Assembly (NCBI RefSeq): GCF_022440845.1
Contig: NZ_JAKNTO010000001.1
Coordinates: 2,604,001-2,668,000 of the forward strand
Direction of reading: 5' to 3'
Length of the DNA stretch: 64,000 bases
From: Ruminococcus sp. OA3
GTDB taxonomy: Bacteria; Bacillota; Clostridia; Lachnospirales; Lachnospiraceae
In this document: in pieces, positions 18,382 to 26,906 of the stretch
How the letters are laid out: the number at the start of each line of letters is the position of its first letter
Position numbering within the stretch: position 1 is the stretch's first letter
Notes under the pieces: model-generated
What the model was told of the DNA's origin: nothing
Seen by the model: only the letters and a program-made list of their open reading frames with translations
Database searches by the model: none
Translations under genes and position numbers: made by a program

Positions 18382-19986
18382 ATGGCAAACATTGATTTAA
18401 GCCAATATGGTATTACCGGAGTGACAGAAATCGTTCACAATCCTTCTTATGAGATGTTATTTGAAGAAGAAACCAAGCCAGATCTGGAAGGATTTGAAAA
18501 AGGCCAGGAAAGTGAACTCGGTGCCGTTAATGTTATGACCGGTATTTACACGGGACGTTCACCGAAAGACAAATTCATTGTCATGGATGAGAATTCTAAG
18601 GACACTGTATGGTGGACTTCTGATGAGTATAAGAATGACAATCATCCCGCCAGCCAGGAAGCATGGGATGTGGTAATGAAAATTGCCAAGGAAGAACTTT
18701 CCAACAAAAGACTTTTTGTTGTAGACGCATTCTGCGGTGCCAATGAGGATACCCGGATGGCGATCCGTTTTATTGTTGAGGTGGCATGGCAGGCTCACTT
18801 TGTTAAGAACATGTTTATCCAGCCTACAGCAGAGGAACTGGAAAACTTTAAGCCGGATTTTGTTGTGTACAACGCTTCAAAGGCAAAAGTAGAGAATTAT
18901 AAAGAGCTGGGCCTGAATTCAGAGACCGCTGTAATGTTCAACATCACCAGCCGTGAGCAGGTTATCGTGAATTCCTGGTACGGCGGTGAGATGAAAAAGG
19001 GTATGTTCTCCATGATGAACTACTACCTGCCGCTTAAAGGCATTGCTTCCATGCACTGCTCTGCAAACACTGATCTGAACGGTGAGAATACTGCAATTTT
19101 CTTCGGACTTTCCGGAACAGGAAAGACCACACTGTCAACAGATCCGAAACGTCTTCTCATCGGAGATGACGAGCATGGCTGGGATGATAAAGGGGTATTC
19201 AACTTTGAGGGTGGATGCTACGCTAAAGTAATCAACCTTGACAAAGAGTCTGAGCCGGACATTTACAATGCAATCAAACGCAATGCTCTTCTGGAGAACG
19301 TTACGCTTGATGCTGACGGTAAGATTGACTTTGATGACAAGAGCGTGACGGAGAATACGCGTGTATCTTATCCGATTGACCATATCGAAAATATTGTTCG
19401 TCCGGTTTCAACAGCTCCGGCAGCAAAGGATGTGATCTTCCTGTCTGCGGATGCATTCGGCGTTCTTCCTCCTGTATCTGTTTTAACTCCAGAACAGACA
19501 CAGTATTATTTCCTGTCTGGATTCACGGCAAAACTTGCCGGTACAGAGCGTGGAATCACTGAACCGACGCCTACTTTCTCCGCTTGCTTCGGTCAGGCAT
19601 TCTTGGAACTGCATCCGACAAAATACGCAGAGGAACTTGTTAAGAAAATGCAGGAGAGCGGTGCAAAGGCATACCTTGTGAACACCGGATGGAATGGTTC
19701 GGGAAAACGTATCTCCATCCGTGACACTCGTGGTATCATCGACGCAATTCTGGATGGATCCATTGCAACAGCACCGACGAAAAAACTTCCATTCTTTAAT
19801 TTTGATATTCCGACAGAGCTTCCGTCCGTAGATCCTAAGATCCTTGATCCACGCGATACCTACGCAGACGCTTCTGAGTGGGAGACGAAGGCGAAAGACC
19901 TGGCACAGAGATTTATAAAGAACTTTGCAAAATATGAGGGCAATGAAGCAGGAAAAGCATTAGTTTCTGCAGGACCTCAGTTATAA
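18382..19986 (+). CDS. pckA: Phosphoenolpyruvate carboxykinase (ATP)
   Basis: A 534-aa enzyme of standard length for the ATP-dependent family. It interconverts oxaloacetate plus ATP with PEP, CO2 and ADP; in gut anaerobes it often runs toward oxaloacetate during fermentation. The kinase-1a P-loop is [18 protein letters not shown], followed by the kinase-2 region [25 protein letters not shown] binds substrate near the N-terminus and the arginine-containing region [15 protein letters not shown] is also seen. RBS GAGAGGATG lies before the ATG. It is monocistronic. Confidence 0.97.
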   Translation: MANIDLSQYGITGVTEIVHNPSYEMLFEEETKPDLEGFEKGQESELGAVNVMTGIYTGRSPKDKFIVMDENSKDTVWWTSDEYKNDNHPASQEAWDVVMKIAKEELSNKRLFVVDAFCGANEDTRMAIRFIVEVAWQAHFVKNMFIQPTAEELENFKPDFVVYNASKAKVENYKELGLNSETAVMFNITSREQVIVNSWYGGEMKKGMFSMMNYYLPLKGIASMHCSANTDLNGENTAIFFGLSGTGKTTLSTDPKRLLIGDDEHGWDDKGVFNFEGGCYAKVINLDKESEPDIYNAIKRNALLENVTLDADGKIDFDDKSVTENTRVSYPIDHIENIVRPVSTAPAAKDVIFLSADAFGVLPPVSVLTPEQTQYYFLSGFTAKLAGTERGITEPTPTFSACFGQAFLELHPTKYAEELVKKMQESGAKAYLVNTGWNGSGKRISIRDTRGIIDAILDGSIATAPTKKLPFFNFDIPTELPSVDPKILDPRDTYADASEWETKAKDLAQRFIKNFAKYEGNEAGKALVSAGPQL

Positions 19987-20002
19987 AACAGACTGATAAT
20001 TA

Positions 20003-20052
20003 AAAATGCCGTATGCAGATCAGAAAAGGATTTTGCATGCGGTGTTTTCTAT
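20003..20052 (+). terminator. Terminator of pckA
   Basis: Fifteen-bp stem with G-U pairs (20003-20017 with 20034-20048); the right arm ends in TTTT followed by CTA. Confidence 0.78.
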
Positions 20053-20090
20053 TTGAAAAGCATAAAAAGATAAAAAAAAGTAAAATTCTC

Positions 20091-20118
20091 TTGACACATC
20101 GGGTCTTTGTGTTAAAAT
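20091..20118 (+). promoter_or_regulatory. Promoter of the pheST leader
   Basis: Perfect TTGACA at 20091-20096 and TAAAAT at 20113-20118 with 16 bp between. Confidence 0.78.
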
Positions 20119-20124
20119 TAGTAA

Positions 20125-20371
20125 TTATACAAATATCGGCGATGAAAGTGTCAGTAGATATGTATTTTCTATCAGAGAGGGGAGGTCACCGGCTGAAAGC
20201 CTCCTTGAGTTCAGATACATATTGAGATTCCCACTGGAGCTGCATTTCTGAAATCAAGTAGGAGATGCCGTACGGAGCGCGTTAAGCTGTTTGAGTGCCC
20301 GGTGAAAACCGGGAATCAGGGTGGTACCACGGATTTCAAACTTCGTCCCTTTTGCGGACGGAGTTTTTTTA
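20125..20371 (+). promoter_or_regulatory. T-box riboswitch, phenylalanine type, upstream of pheST
   Basis: The T-box core AGGGTGGTACCACGG is at 20318-20332, followed by the terminator stem 20341-20348 with 20356-20363 and seven T. The Stem I region starts near 20138 (CGATGAAAGTGTCAGTAGA, the GA and AGTA motifs). The likely specifier is TTC at 20228-20230, a phenylalanine codon, matching the genes downstream. Uncharged tRNA-Phe should relieve termination and raise phenylalanyl-tRNA synthetase. Confidence 0.9.
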
Positions 20372-20474
20372 ATTGTTTTGGAAACTTCGTCCCCTGTACA
20401 ATAAAAGCGCTCCCCGGGATCGTACGGCGTTTTTATTAAATGGAAAATTAATCTATCGATAAGGAGAATGAACC

Positions 20475-21506
20475 ATGAGTGAAAGTATGAAAGACAGATT
20501 GCAGGCAATTCTGGATGAGGCAACACAGAACATTCAGGATTCGGATGCTCTTGACAAGTTAAATGATGTGCGTGTCAGCTTTCTTGGAAAAAAAGGAAAG
20601 TTAACTTCTGTTTTGAAGGGCATGAAGGATGTTGCGGCGGAAGATCGTCCGAAAGTGGGACAGATGGTCAACGAGACAAGGGAAAAGATCGAGCAGTATC
20701 TGGAAGAAACAAAGGTGCGCCTGGAAAGGGCGATCCGTGAACACCAGATGAAAGAGGAAGTGATCGATGTCACACTCCCGGCCAAGCGCGCCAGAGTGGG
20801 TCATCGGCATCCGAATACGATCGCACTGGAAGAAGTAGAGAGGATTTTCATCGGCATGGGGTACGAGGTTGTGGAAGGCCCAGAGGTGGAGTACGACATG
20901 TACAATTTTGAAAAACTGAATATTCCTGCCAATCATCCGGCAAAGGATGAGCAGGATACATTCTATATCAATAAAGACATTGTGCTGCGCACCCAGACAT
21001 CCCCGGTACAGGCACGTGTCATGGAGGAGGGGAAGCTTCCGATCCGTATGATTGCACCTGGACGCGTATTCCGTTCCGACGAAGTGGATGCAACACATTC
21101 CCCGTCATTCCATCAGATTGAAGGTCTTGTTGTTGACAGGAATATTACATTTGCGGATCTGAAAGGAACGCTGGAGGAGTTTGCAAAGGAACTGTTCGGT
21201 GAGGAGACGAGAACCAAATTCCGTCCGCATCATTTCCCGTTTACAGAACCGAGTGCGGAGGTTGATGTAACCTGCTTCAAATGTGGCGGGAGCGGCTGCC
21301 GTTTCTGTAAAGGGTCCGGCTGGATCGAGATCCTGGGCTGTGGTATGGTTCATCCGCATGTGCTGGAGATGTGCGGCATTGATCCGGATGAATATACAGG
21401 TTTTGCTTTTGGGGTCGGACTGGAACGTATCGCATTATTAAAGTATGAGATTGATGATATGAGACTGTTGTATGAAAATGATGACCGTTTCTTAAAACAG
21501 TTCTAA
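20475..21506 (+). CDS. pheS: Phenylalanyl-tRNA synthetase alpha subunit
   Basis: A 343-aa class II synthetase subunit. The N-terminal coiled coil (residues about 5-85) binds tRNA-Phe; the catalytic domain shows motif 2 at RVFRSDEVDATHSPSFHQIE and motif 3 at GFAFGVGLERIALLKY. A CFKCGGSGCRFCKGSG segment with four cysteines (residues about 260-278) is the usual insertion of this family. With PheT it forms an alpha2-beta2 enzyme charging tRNA-Phe. RBS AAGGAG precedes the ATG. Regulated by the T-box leader. Confidence 0.97.
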   Translation: MSESMKDRLQAILDEATQNIQDSDALDKLNDVRVSFLGKKGKLTSVLKGMKDVAAEDRPKVGQMVNETREKIEQYLEETKVRLERAIREHQMKEEVIDVTLPAKRARVGHRHPNTIALEEVERIFIGMGYEVVEGPEVEYDMYNFEKLNIPANHPAKDEQDTFYINKDIVLRTQTSPVQARVMEEGKLPIRMIAPGRVFRSDEVDATHSPSFHQIEGLVVDRNITFADLKGTLEEFAKELFGEETRTKFRPHHFPFTEPSAEVDVTCFKCGGSGCRFCKGSGWIEILGCGMVHPHVLEMCGIDPDEYTGFAFGVGLERIALLKYEIDDMRLLYENDDRFLKQF

Positions 21507-21550
21507 GCGCAGACGCGTAGTTATGATCTAAAATTCAGGAGGAAGAAAAA

Positions 21551-23968
21551 TTGAATACATCGTTATCATGGATCAAACAATATGTGCCGGATCTGGATGT
21601 GACGGCGCAGGAATATACAGACGCCATGACACTTTCCGGAACGAAAGTAGAAGGGTATGAGGAGCTGGATGCAGATCTGTCGGATATTGTCATCGGGCAG
21701 ATCGAGAGAATCGAGAGGCATCCGGATGCGGATAAACTGATTATCTGTCAGGTAAATGTGGGAACCGAAAATGTACAGATTGTGACCGGAGCTCCGAATG
21801 TGAAAGAAGGAGACAAAGTGCCGGTTGTCCTGGACGGAGGCCGTGTGGCAGGAGGACACGATGGAAAGAAGACACCGGGCGGTATCAAGATCAAAAAAGG
21901 GAAACTAAGAGGGATCGAGTCTTACGGTATGATGTGTTCCATCGAGGAGCTCGGAAGTACAAGAGACATGTACCCGGAAGCTCCGGAGTATGGTATCTAT
22001 ATTTTCCCGGAGGATTCCGTGGTTGGTGAGAGTGCCATCAAAGCGCTGGGCCTCGAAGATGTTGTATTTGAGTATGAGGTGACTTCTAACCGTGTGGACT
22101 GCTACAGTGTGATCGGAATCGCACGTGAAGCTGCTGCTACCTTCAGAAAAGAATTTCATCCGCCTGCTGTAAATGAGACCGGAAATGATGAGGATGTCAA
22201 TGACTATATCAAAGTGACGGTTAAAGATGAGGATCTCTGTCCGAGATACTGTGCGCGCGTGGTGAAAAATGTCAAGGTCGGACCATCACCAAAATGGATG
22301 CAGAGATGCCTGGCGACGAATGGCATCCGTCCGATCAACAACCTTGTAGATATCACAAACTACGTGATGGAGGAGTATGGACAGCCGATGCACGCGTATG
22401 ATCTTGATATGATTGCGGGACATGAAATCATCGTAAGGCGTGCGGCAAAAGATGAGAACTTTGTGACTCTGGATGGCCAGGAGCGCAAAATGGATGATTC
22501 AGTTCTGATGATCTGCGATGCCGAGAAACCAGTGGGTATTGCAGGCATCATGGGCGGCGAAAATTCCATGATCACAGATTCTGTCAAAACAGTCCTGTTC
22601 GAGGCTGCCTGTTTTGACGGAACGAATATCCGACTGTCCAGCAAACGTGTCGGCCTGCGTACGGATGCTTCCGGGAAATTCGAAAAGGGTCTGGATCCCA
22701 ATAATGCGAAAGCCGCAATCGACCGTGCATGCCAGCTGATGGAAGAGCTGGGTGCAGGCGAAGTCGTCGGAGGCACCGCAGACGTTTATACAAAAAAGAA
22801 AGAACCTGTGCGCGTACCGTTTGAGCCGGAGAAGATTAATGCACTGCTCGGCACTGATATTCCAAAAGAACAGATGCTGGAGTATCTGAAACGTGTAGAA
22901 CTGGTGTATGATGAGAGAACAAATGAGATTGTGGCTCCCACATTCAGACACGATATTTTCCGGACAGCAGATCTGGCGGAAGAAGTTGCACGTTTTTACG
23001 GGTATGACAACATCCCCACTACACTTCCGAGCGGGGAGGCTACAACCGGTAAGATTTCATTTAAAATGCGCATTGAGGAAACCGCCAGAGACGTAGCAGA
23101 ATACTGCGGATTCTCACAGGGGATGTGCTACTCATTTGAAAGTCCGAAGGTATTTGATAAGCTGCTGATTACACCGGACAGTCCGCTCAGGAGGGCAGTG
23201 ACGATCATGAATCCGCTGGGCGAGGATTTCAGTATCATGCGTACAATTTCTCTGAACGGGATGCTGACTTCACTGTCCACCAATTACAACCGCAGAAATA
23301 AGAATGTGAAGCTGTACGAGCTTGGCAACATTTATATTCCAGGACAGCTGCCGCTTGAAGAGCTGCCCGAAGAGAGAATGATGCTTACTCTCGGAATGTA
23401 CGGAGACGGAGACTTTTTCACGATGAAAGGCGTCATCGAAGAGTTTCTGGAGAAGGTGGGAATGCACAGGAAGCCGCAATATGACCCGCAGGCAGGGAAG
23501 ACGTTCCTGCATCCGGGCAGGCAGGCAAATGTTATTTACGATGGCGTAAATATCGGATATCTTGGAGAGGTACATCCGGATGTTGCTGATAACTATGATA
23601 TCGGAACACGTGTGTATGTGGCAGTTGTCGACATCTTAAAAGTACTTGAATTTGCATCATATGACAGAAAATATACAGGCATTGCAAAATACCCCGCGGT
23701 GACACGTGATATCAGTATGGTACTGCCAAAAGAAATTCTCGTCGGTCAGATTGAAGCTGTGATTGAACAGCGCAGCGGAAAAATTCTGGAAAGCTATCAG
23801 CTGTTCGATGTATATGAGGGAAGCCAGATTGAAGACGGCTTTAAATCAGTTGCATATTCGATTACGTTCCGTGCCGCTGACAGAACTCTTGAGGAAGCAG
23901 ATATCACTGCTGCAATGAAAAAGATACTGAATGGTTTGGAAGATTTGGGAGCTGTCCTCAGACAGTAA
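21551..23968 (+). CDS. pheT: Phenylalanyl-tRNA synthetase beta subunit
   Basis: An 805-aa protein of the long bacterial PheT type. Domains in order: a tRNA-binding OB-fold (about 40-150), the B3/B4 editing domain (about 200-380, GQPMHAYDLDMI and RRAAKDENFVTLDGQ), B5 (about 410-475), the pseudo-catalytic core, and the C-terminal ferredoxin-like anticodon-binding domain (about 710-805, AKYPAVTRDISMVL). The TTG start follows AGGAGGAAG. It is 44 bases after pheS under the same T-box. Confidence 0.97.
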   Translation: MNTSLSWIKQYVPDLDVTAQEYTDAMTLSGTKVEGYEELDADLSDIVIGQIERIERHPDADKLIICQVNVGTENVQIVTGAPNVKEGDKVPVVLDGGRVAGGHDGKKTPGGIKIKKGKLRGIESYGMMCSIEELGSTRDMYPEAPEYGIYIFPEDSVVGESAIKALGLEDVVFEYEVTSNRVDCYSVIGIAREAAATFRKEFHPPAVNETGNDEDVNDYIKVTVKDEDLCPRYCARVVKNVKVGPSPKWMQRCLATNGIRPINNLVDITNYVMEEYGQPMHAYDLDMIAGHEIIVRRAAKDENFVTLDGQERKMDDSVLMICDAEKPVGIAGIMGGENSMITDSVKTVLFEAACFDGTNIRLSSKRVGLRTDASGKFEKGLDPNNAKAAIDRACQLMEELGAGEVVGGTADVYTKKKEPVRVPFEPEKINALLGTDIPKEQMLEYLKRVELVYDERTNEIVAPTFRHDIFRTADLAEEVARFYGYDNIPTTLPSGEATTGKISFKMRIEETARDVAEYCGFSQGMCYSFESPKVFDKLLITPDSPLRRAVTIMNPLGEDFSIMRTISLNGMLTSLSTNYNRRNKNVKLYELGNIYIPGQLPLEELPEERMMLTLGMYGDGDFFTMKGVIEEFLEKVGMHRKPQYDPQAGKTFLHPGRQANVIYDGVNIGYLGEVHPDVADNYDIGTRVYVAVVDILKVLEFASYDRKYTGIAKYPAVTRDISMVLPKEILVGQIEAVIEQRSGKILESYQLFDVYEGSQIEDGFKSVAYSITFRAADRTLEEADITAAMKKILNGLEDLGAVLRQ

Positions 23969-23978
23969 CAGGTGTTTT

Positions 23979-24608
23979 ATGAGATTATATGTAATACGAC
24001 ATGGAGAAACGACCTGGAACACGCAGGCCAGGCTTCAGGGCATGAGTGATATTCCATTAAATGAAAACGGGATATCACTTGCCCGGGAGACGGGCGAAGC
24101 GATGCGGGATATTCCATTTACCAGGATTTACACAAGTCCGCTTAAAAGGGCTGTACAGACGGCAGAACTGGTTGCAGGAGAAAGGCAGCTTCCGATCGTA
24201 AAAGAAGATCGCCTTAAAGAGATCAGCTTTGGAGAGTGGGAAGGTCTTTCCTGCAGCAGAGACAATTATGAGATTCCATCGGATTCTTTTGAACAGTTTT
24301 TCCGGGATCCATTTCAATTCACTCCTCCAAGAGGAGGAGAAAGCGTCATGGAAGTCTGCAGGCGTACGGAGCATTTCATGGATGAACTGCTTCATGAACT
24401 GAAAAATGAGCAGGATACGGTACTGCTCTCGACACATGGATGTACGCTGCGTGCACTGATGAATTACTTTTATCAGGACTTTACGCCGTCATTCTGGCGT
24501 GGACACGTGCCTCCGAACTGCGGAGTGTCGATCGTGGAAGTGAAGAACGGGACTGCCAGTATCCTGGAAGAAGACCGGATATTTTACCTGGGGGAGAGTG
24601 ACATATGA
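23979..24608 (+). CDS. Histidine phosphatase family protein
   Basis: A 209-aa protein of the phosphoglycerate-mutase-like superfamily. The catalytic RHGETTWN is at residues 8-15; the second histidine is in [12 protein letters not shown] and the glutamate in EISFGEWEG. Such proteins remove phosphate from small metabolites, for example alpha-ribazole phosphate or sugar phosphates; the substrate is not clear here. ATG 23979 starts directly before the RLYVIRHGE block; the frame stays open inside pheT but an earlier start has no support. It overlaps queA by 4 bases. Confidence 0.88.
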   Translation: MRLYVIRHGETTWNTQARLQGMSDIPLNENGISLARETGEAMRDIPFTRIYTSPLKRAVQTAELVAGERQLPIVKEDRLKEISFGEWEGLSCSRDNYEIPSDSFEQFFRDPFQFTPPRGGESVMEVCRRTEHFMDELLHELKNEQDTVLLSTHGCTLRALMNYFYQDFTPSFWRGHVPPNCGVSIVEVKNGTASILEEDRIFYLGESDI

Positions 24609-25630
24609 AAACATCAGACTTTTATTATGAACTGCCGGAGGAACTGATTGCTCAGGACCCGCTTCCCAACCGTTCCGATTCCAGACTGTTATGTCTTAAC
24701 AAAGAGGGCGGAGAGATCAAACACCGCAGGTTTACGGATATCCTCACGTATCTGCATCCGGGCGACTGCCTTGTGATCAACGACACGAAAGTTATCCCGG
24801 CACGTCTGTTTGGCCGAAAGGAGGGAACCGACGCACATATAGAAATCCTGCTGCTAAAGCGCAGGGAGAATGATATCTGGGAAACTCTGGTAAAACCGGG
24901 CAAAAAGGCAAAACCAGGCACAAAGCTTATCTTCGGAGACGGGGTTTTGAAAGGTGAAGTCCTGGATATCGTGGAAGAGGGAAACCGTCTGATTCAGTTT
25001 ACGTATGACGGGATTTTTGAAGAAATACTGGATGTACTCGGAGAGATGCCTCTTCCCCCGTATATTACGCATAAACTGCAGGATAAAAACAGATACCAGA
25101 CAGTCTATGCAAAACATGACGGTTCAGCTGCAGCTCCGACTGCCGGACTCCACTTTACGCAGGAACTGCTGGAAGAGGTAAAGCAAATGGGGGTTCAGAT
25201 TGCCCATGTGACACTTCATGTGGGGCTTGGAACCTTTCGTCCTGTCAAGGTAGATGACGTGACGGACCACCATATGCATTCGGAGTTTTATATCGTTGAA
25301 GAGGATCAGGCAGAACTGGTCAACGAAACAAGAGCTTCGGGACATCGTGTGATTGCTGTCGGTACGACGAGCTGCCGGACGCTGGAATCGGCCACGGGCG
25401 ATGATGGAATTCTGAATGCGGGAAGCGGATGGACGGATATTTTTATATATCCTGGCTATAGATTTAAAATGATAGATGGCCTGATCACAAATTTCCATCT
25501 TCCGGAATCCACGCTGATGATGCTGGTATCGGCACTTGCAGGCAGGGAGAATATCATGAGGGCGTACGAGGAAGCCGTGAGAGAGAGATATCGTTTTTTC
25601 TCGTTCGGAGATGCAATGTACATTGGATGA
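24605..25630 (+). CDS. queA: S-adenosylmethionine:tRNA ribosyltransferase-isomerase
   Basis: A 341-aa protein with the full QueA fold. It moves the ribosyl part of SAM to preQ1 in tRNA, giving epoxyqueuosine. Typical stretches are [20 protein letters not shown] at the N-terminus, [20 protein letters not shown], and [18 protein letters not shown] with [14 protein letters not shown] in the middle. The start overlaps the phosphatase stop (ATGA). tgt and other queuosine genes are not in the window. Confidence 0.97.
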   Translation: MKTSDFYYELPEELIAQDPLPNRSDSRLLCLNKEGGEIKHRRFTDILTYLHPGDCLVINDTKVIPARLFGRKEGTDAHIEILLLKRRENDIWETLVKPGKKAKPGTKLIFGDGVLKGEVLDIVEEGNRLIQFTYDGIFEEILDVLGEMPLPPYITHKLQDKNRYQTVYAKHDGSAAAPTAGLHFTQELLEEVKQMGVQIAHVTLHVGLGTFRPVKVDDVTDHHMHSEFYIVEEDQAELVNETRASGHRVIAVGTTSCRTLESATGDDGILNAGSGWTDIFIYPGYRFKMIDGLITNFHLPESTLMMLVSALAGRENIMRAYEEAVRERYRFFSFGDAMYIG

Positions 25631-25652
25631 GTAAAAAATAATCGATAAAGAG

Positions 25653-25694
25653 AACCCGCAGAGGCACAGTCTTACTGGGCTTTTGCGGGTTTTT
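25653..25694 (+). terminator. Terminator of queA
   Basis: Eight-bp stem AACCCGCA/TGCGGGTT (25653-25660 with 25684-25691) enclosing a smaller hairpin, followed by a T run. Confidence 0.82.
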
Positions 25695-25749
25695 GGCACC
25701 TGATTTCCAGAGAAGCTCACTAAAAATAGAAAATATCCCAACCAGATAA

Positions 25750-26136
25750 CCTACAAAATCGTATAAACATTTAATTATCGCCCAGATTTGGCAGACGCAT
25801 CCCTTTCGGGAGGGAAATACCCACAGCGTTATCGTCTTTGCAGTATTGCTTGCAAAGTCACTCGGTTTTGAGGTGGATCACGAGTTATTTAAGGTACATT
25901 CCGCGTATGTACGCAGTGCCCTTGTCTGGGCGTCGCAGGGGATGTATGCAAAGTTTGAATATTTGGAACGTATTTTCTTTGACGCGATTCTCCATGATGA
26001 GATAACTTCCAGTGAAACGGATGTACCTGCCGCCGGGAAATATGAGAAGGTCGGCGATTACATGGTGCGGGATTACAAAGAACGGCCGCATGAATATCAG
26101 GATGATAAAAAAGTAAAAAACAGGAGCGAGAAATGA
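25750..26136 (+). pseudogene. Fic domain protein, N-terminally truncated remnant
   Basis: A 129-codon open stretch beginning directly after a stop codon, without a plausible start near the 5' end. It encodes AQIWQTHPFREGNTHSVIVF, the Fic active site (catalytic histidine, E-G-N anion hole), followed by the helices after the motif. Normal Fic proteins need about 100 more residues before it, so this is the C-terminal part only. The arginine usual after GNT/GNG is histidine here. A TTG at 25846 could start translation but only after the motif. It overlaps the ywbE start by 4 bases, so the two were probably once one operon. Confidence 0.7.
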
Positions 26137-26348
26137 TGAACGGACAAAATAGGTCTGATGTGAAGGTCGGAGCGACGGTCAAGATTGTCCTGAAGGCGGA
26201 CCAACGTACCGGCAAGCTGACAGAGGGGGTTGTGGCGCGGTTGCTGACAAAAAGCAGCTACCATCCCCACGGCATTAAAGTGATGCTTGAGGATGGGCAG
26301 GTAGGCCGGGTGCAGTGCATTAGAAAAACTGATTTGTTAGTAAGGTAA
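26133..26348 (+). CDS. ywbE: YwbE family protein
   Basis: A 71-aa protein covering the whole YwbE (DUF2196) family: MNGQNRSDVKVGATVKIVLK, then DQRTGKLTEGVV and YHPHGIKVMLEDGQVGRVQ. It is a small beta-rich protein, likely of KOW/SH3-like fold, with no established role. RBS CAGGAGCGAG precedes the tandem ATGATG. It overlaps the Fic remnant and is followed by a terminator-like hairpin. Confidence 0.88.
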   Translation: MMNGQNRSDVKVGATVKIVLKADQRTGKLTEGVVARLLTKSSYHPHGIKVMLEDGQVGRVQCIRKTDLLVR

Positions 26349-26379
26349 CGCTGAGGATATGAATAATGAATAACGGAGA

Positions 26380-26411
26380 GGCTGGTTCTGCAATAGCAGA
26401 ATCGGCCTTTT
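26380..26411 (+). terminator. Terminator of ywbE
   Basis: Twelve-bp stem with G-U pairs (26380-26391 with 26396-26407), AATA loop and TTTT behind it. Confidence 0.75.
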
Positions 26412-26524
26412 GCCTGTGACAGCTCTGGCTGTAACAAGCTTCTGGCTGATGATTTTAGAGATTGACATTAGCGTTAGATTTAAGATAGAAAGTTTAAGAA
26501 TATAGATACAATTTTGCCAGGTAA

Positions 26525-26553
26525 TTGCACGGTTACAAATTCTGTGTTAAAAT
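26525..26553 (+). promoter_or_regulatory. Promoter of the hybrid kinase transcript
   Basis: TTGCAC at 26525-26530 and TAAAAT at 26548-26553 with 17 bp between. Confidence 0.68.
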
Positions 26554-26559
26554 GGTAGG

Positions 26560-26774
26560 GTGATGTAATGATATAGGTTCGGATTCCAAACAATTGGAGG
26601 ACAATGAAATCAATCTATTTGGGAAAGCCAATGCCATGGGAAGACTGAGGAAGTTCTCATGGAGACAAACAGGTATACGGTCTCGGCGGTATATAGCAAT
26701 CCTGTCCGGTAAAAGGGGCAGGAGAATGGATCAGAAAACATATGACCTGATTATTGGGGAGGAGACATAAGGAA
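26560..26774 (+). other. Leader of about 215 bases with short ORFs
   Basis: Between the promoter and the Hpt-like ORF lie two 14-codon ORFs with good ribosome sites: 26604-26648 (MKSIYLGKPMPWED, after GGAGG) and 26726-26770 (MDQKTYDLIIGEET, after GCAGGAG). A small hairpin CCTGTCC/GGGCAGG sits at about 26701-26722. I could not match it to a known riboswitch, including the cyclic-di-GMP classes. The rest of 26412-26524 shows nothing recognisable. Confidence 0.4.
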
Positions 26775-26906
26775 ATGACAGCATTCAAAACAATGTTTGA
26801 GGTATACGGTGCCGATTACGAGACGATGTATCTTAGCATTCTGGATAAGTTACCTGGGAAATACCATGGAGAAATGCAGGAAGGGGGGAATAATTATGCC
26901 GCATGA
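26775..26906 (+). pseudogene. Probable remnant of a histidine phosphotransfer (Hpt) gene
   Basis: A 43-aa ORF with RBS AAGGAA. Its start, MTAFKTMFEVYGADYETMYL, and the next residues SILDKL resemble the N-terminus of small stand-alone Hpt proteins of clostridia, but about eight residues between GADYET and MYL, and the whole rest including the phospho-histidine helix, are missing. It overlaps the hybrid kinase start by 11 bases, which would couple them. It may be a decayed gene or may now serve as a leader peptide. The family link is by recall only. Confidence 0.45.

Noticed and set aside
26560-26770. Possible cyclic-di-GMP riboswitch in the leader of the first hybrid kinase
   Set aside because: The genes invite it, but the conserved core sequences and tetraloop-receptor pattern of GEMM-I or the class II motif could not be found.
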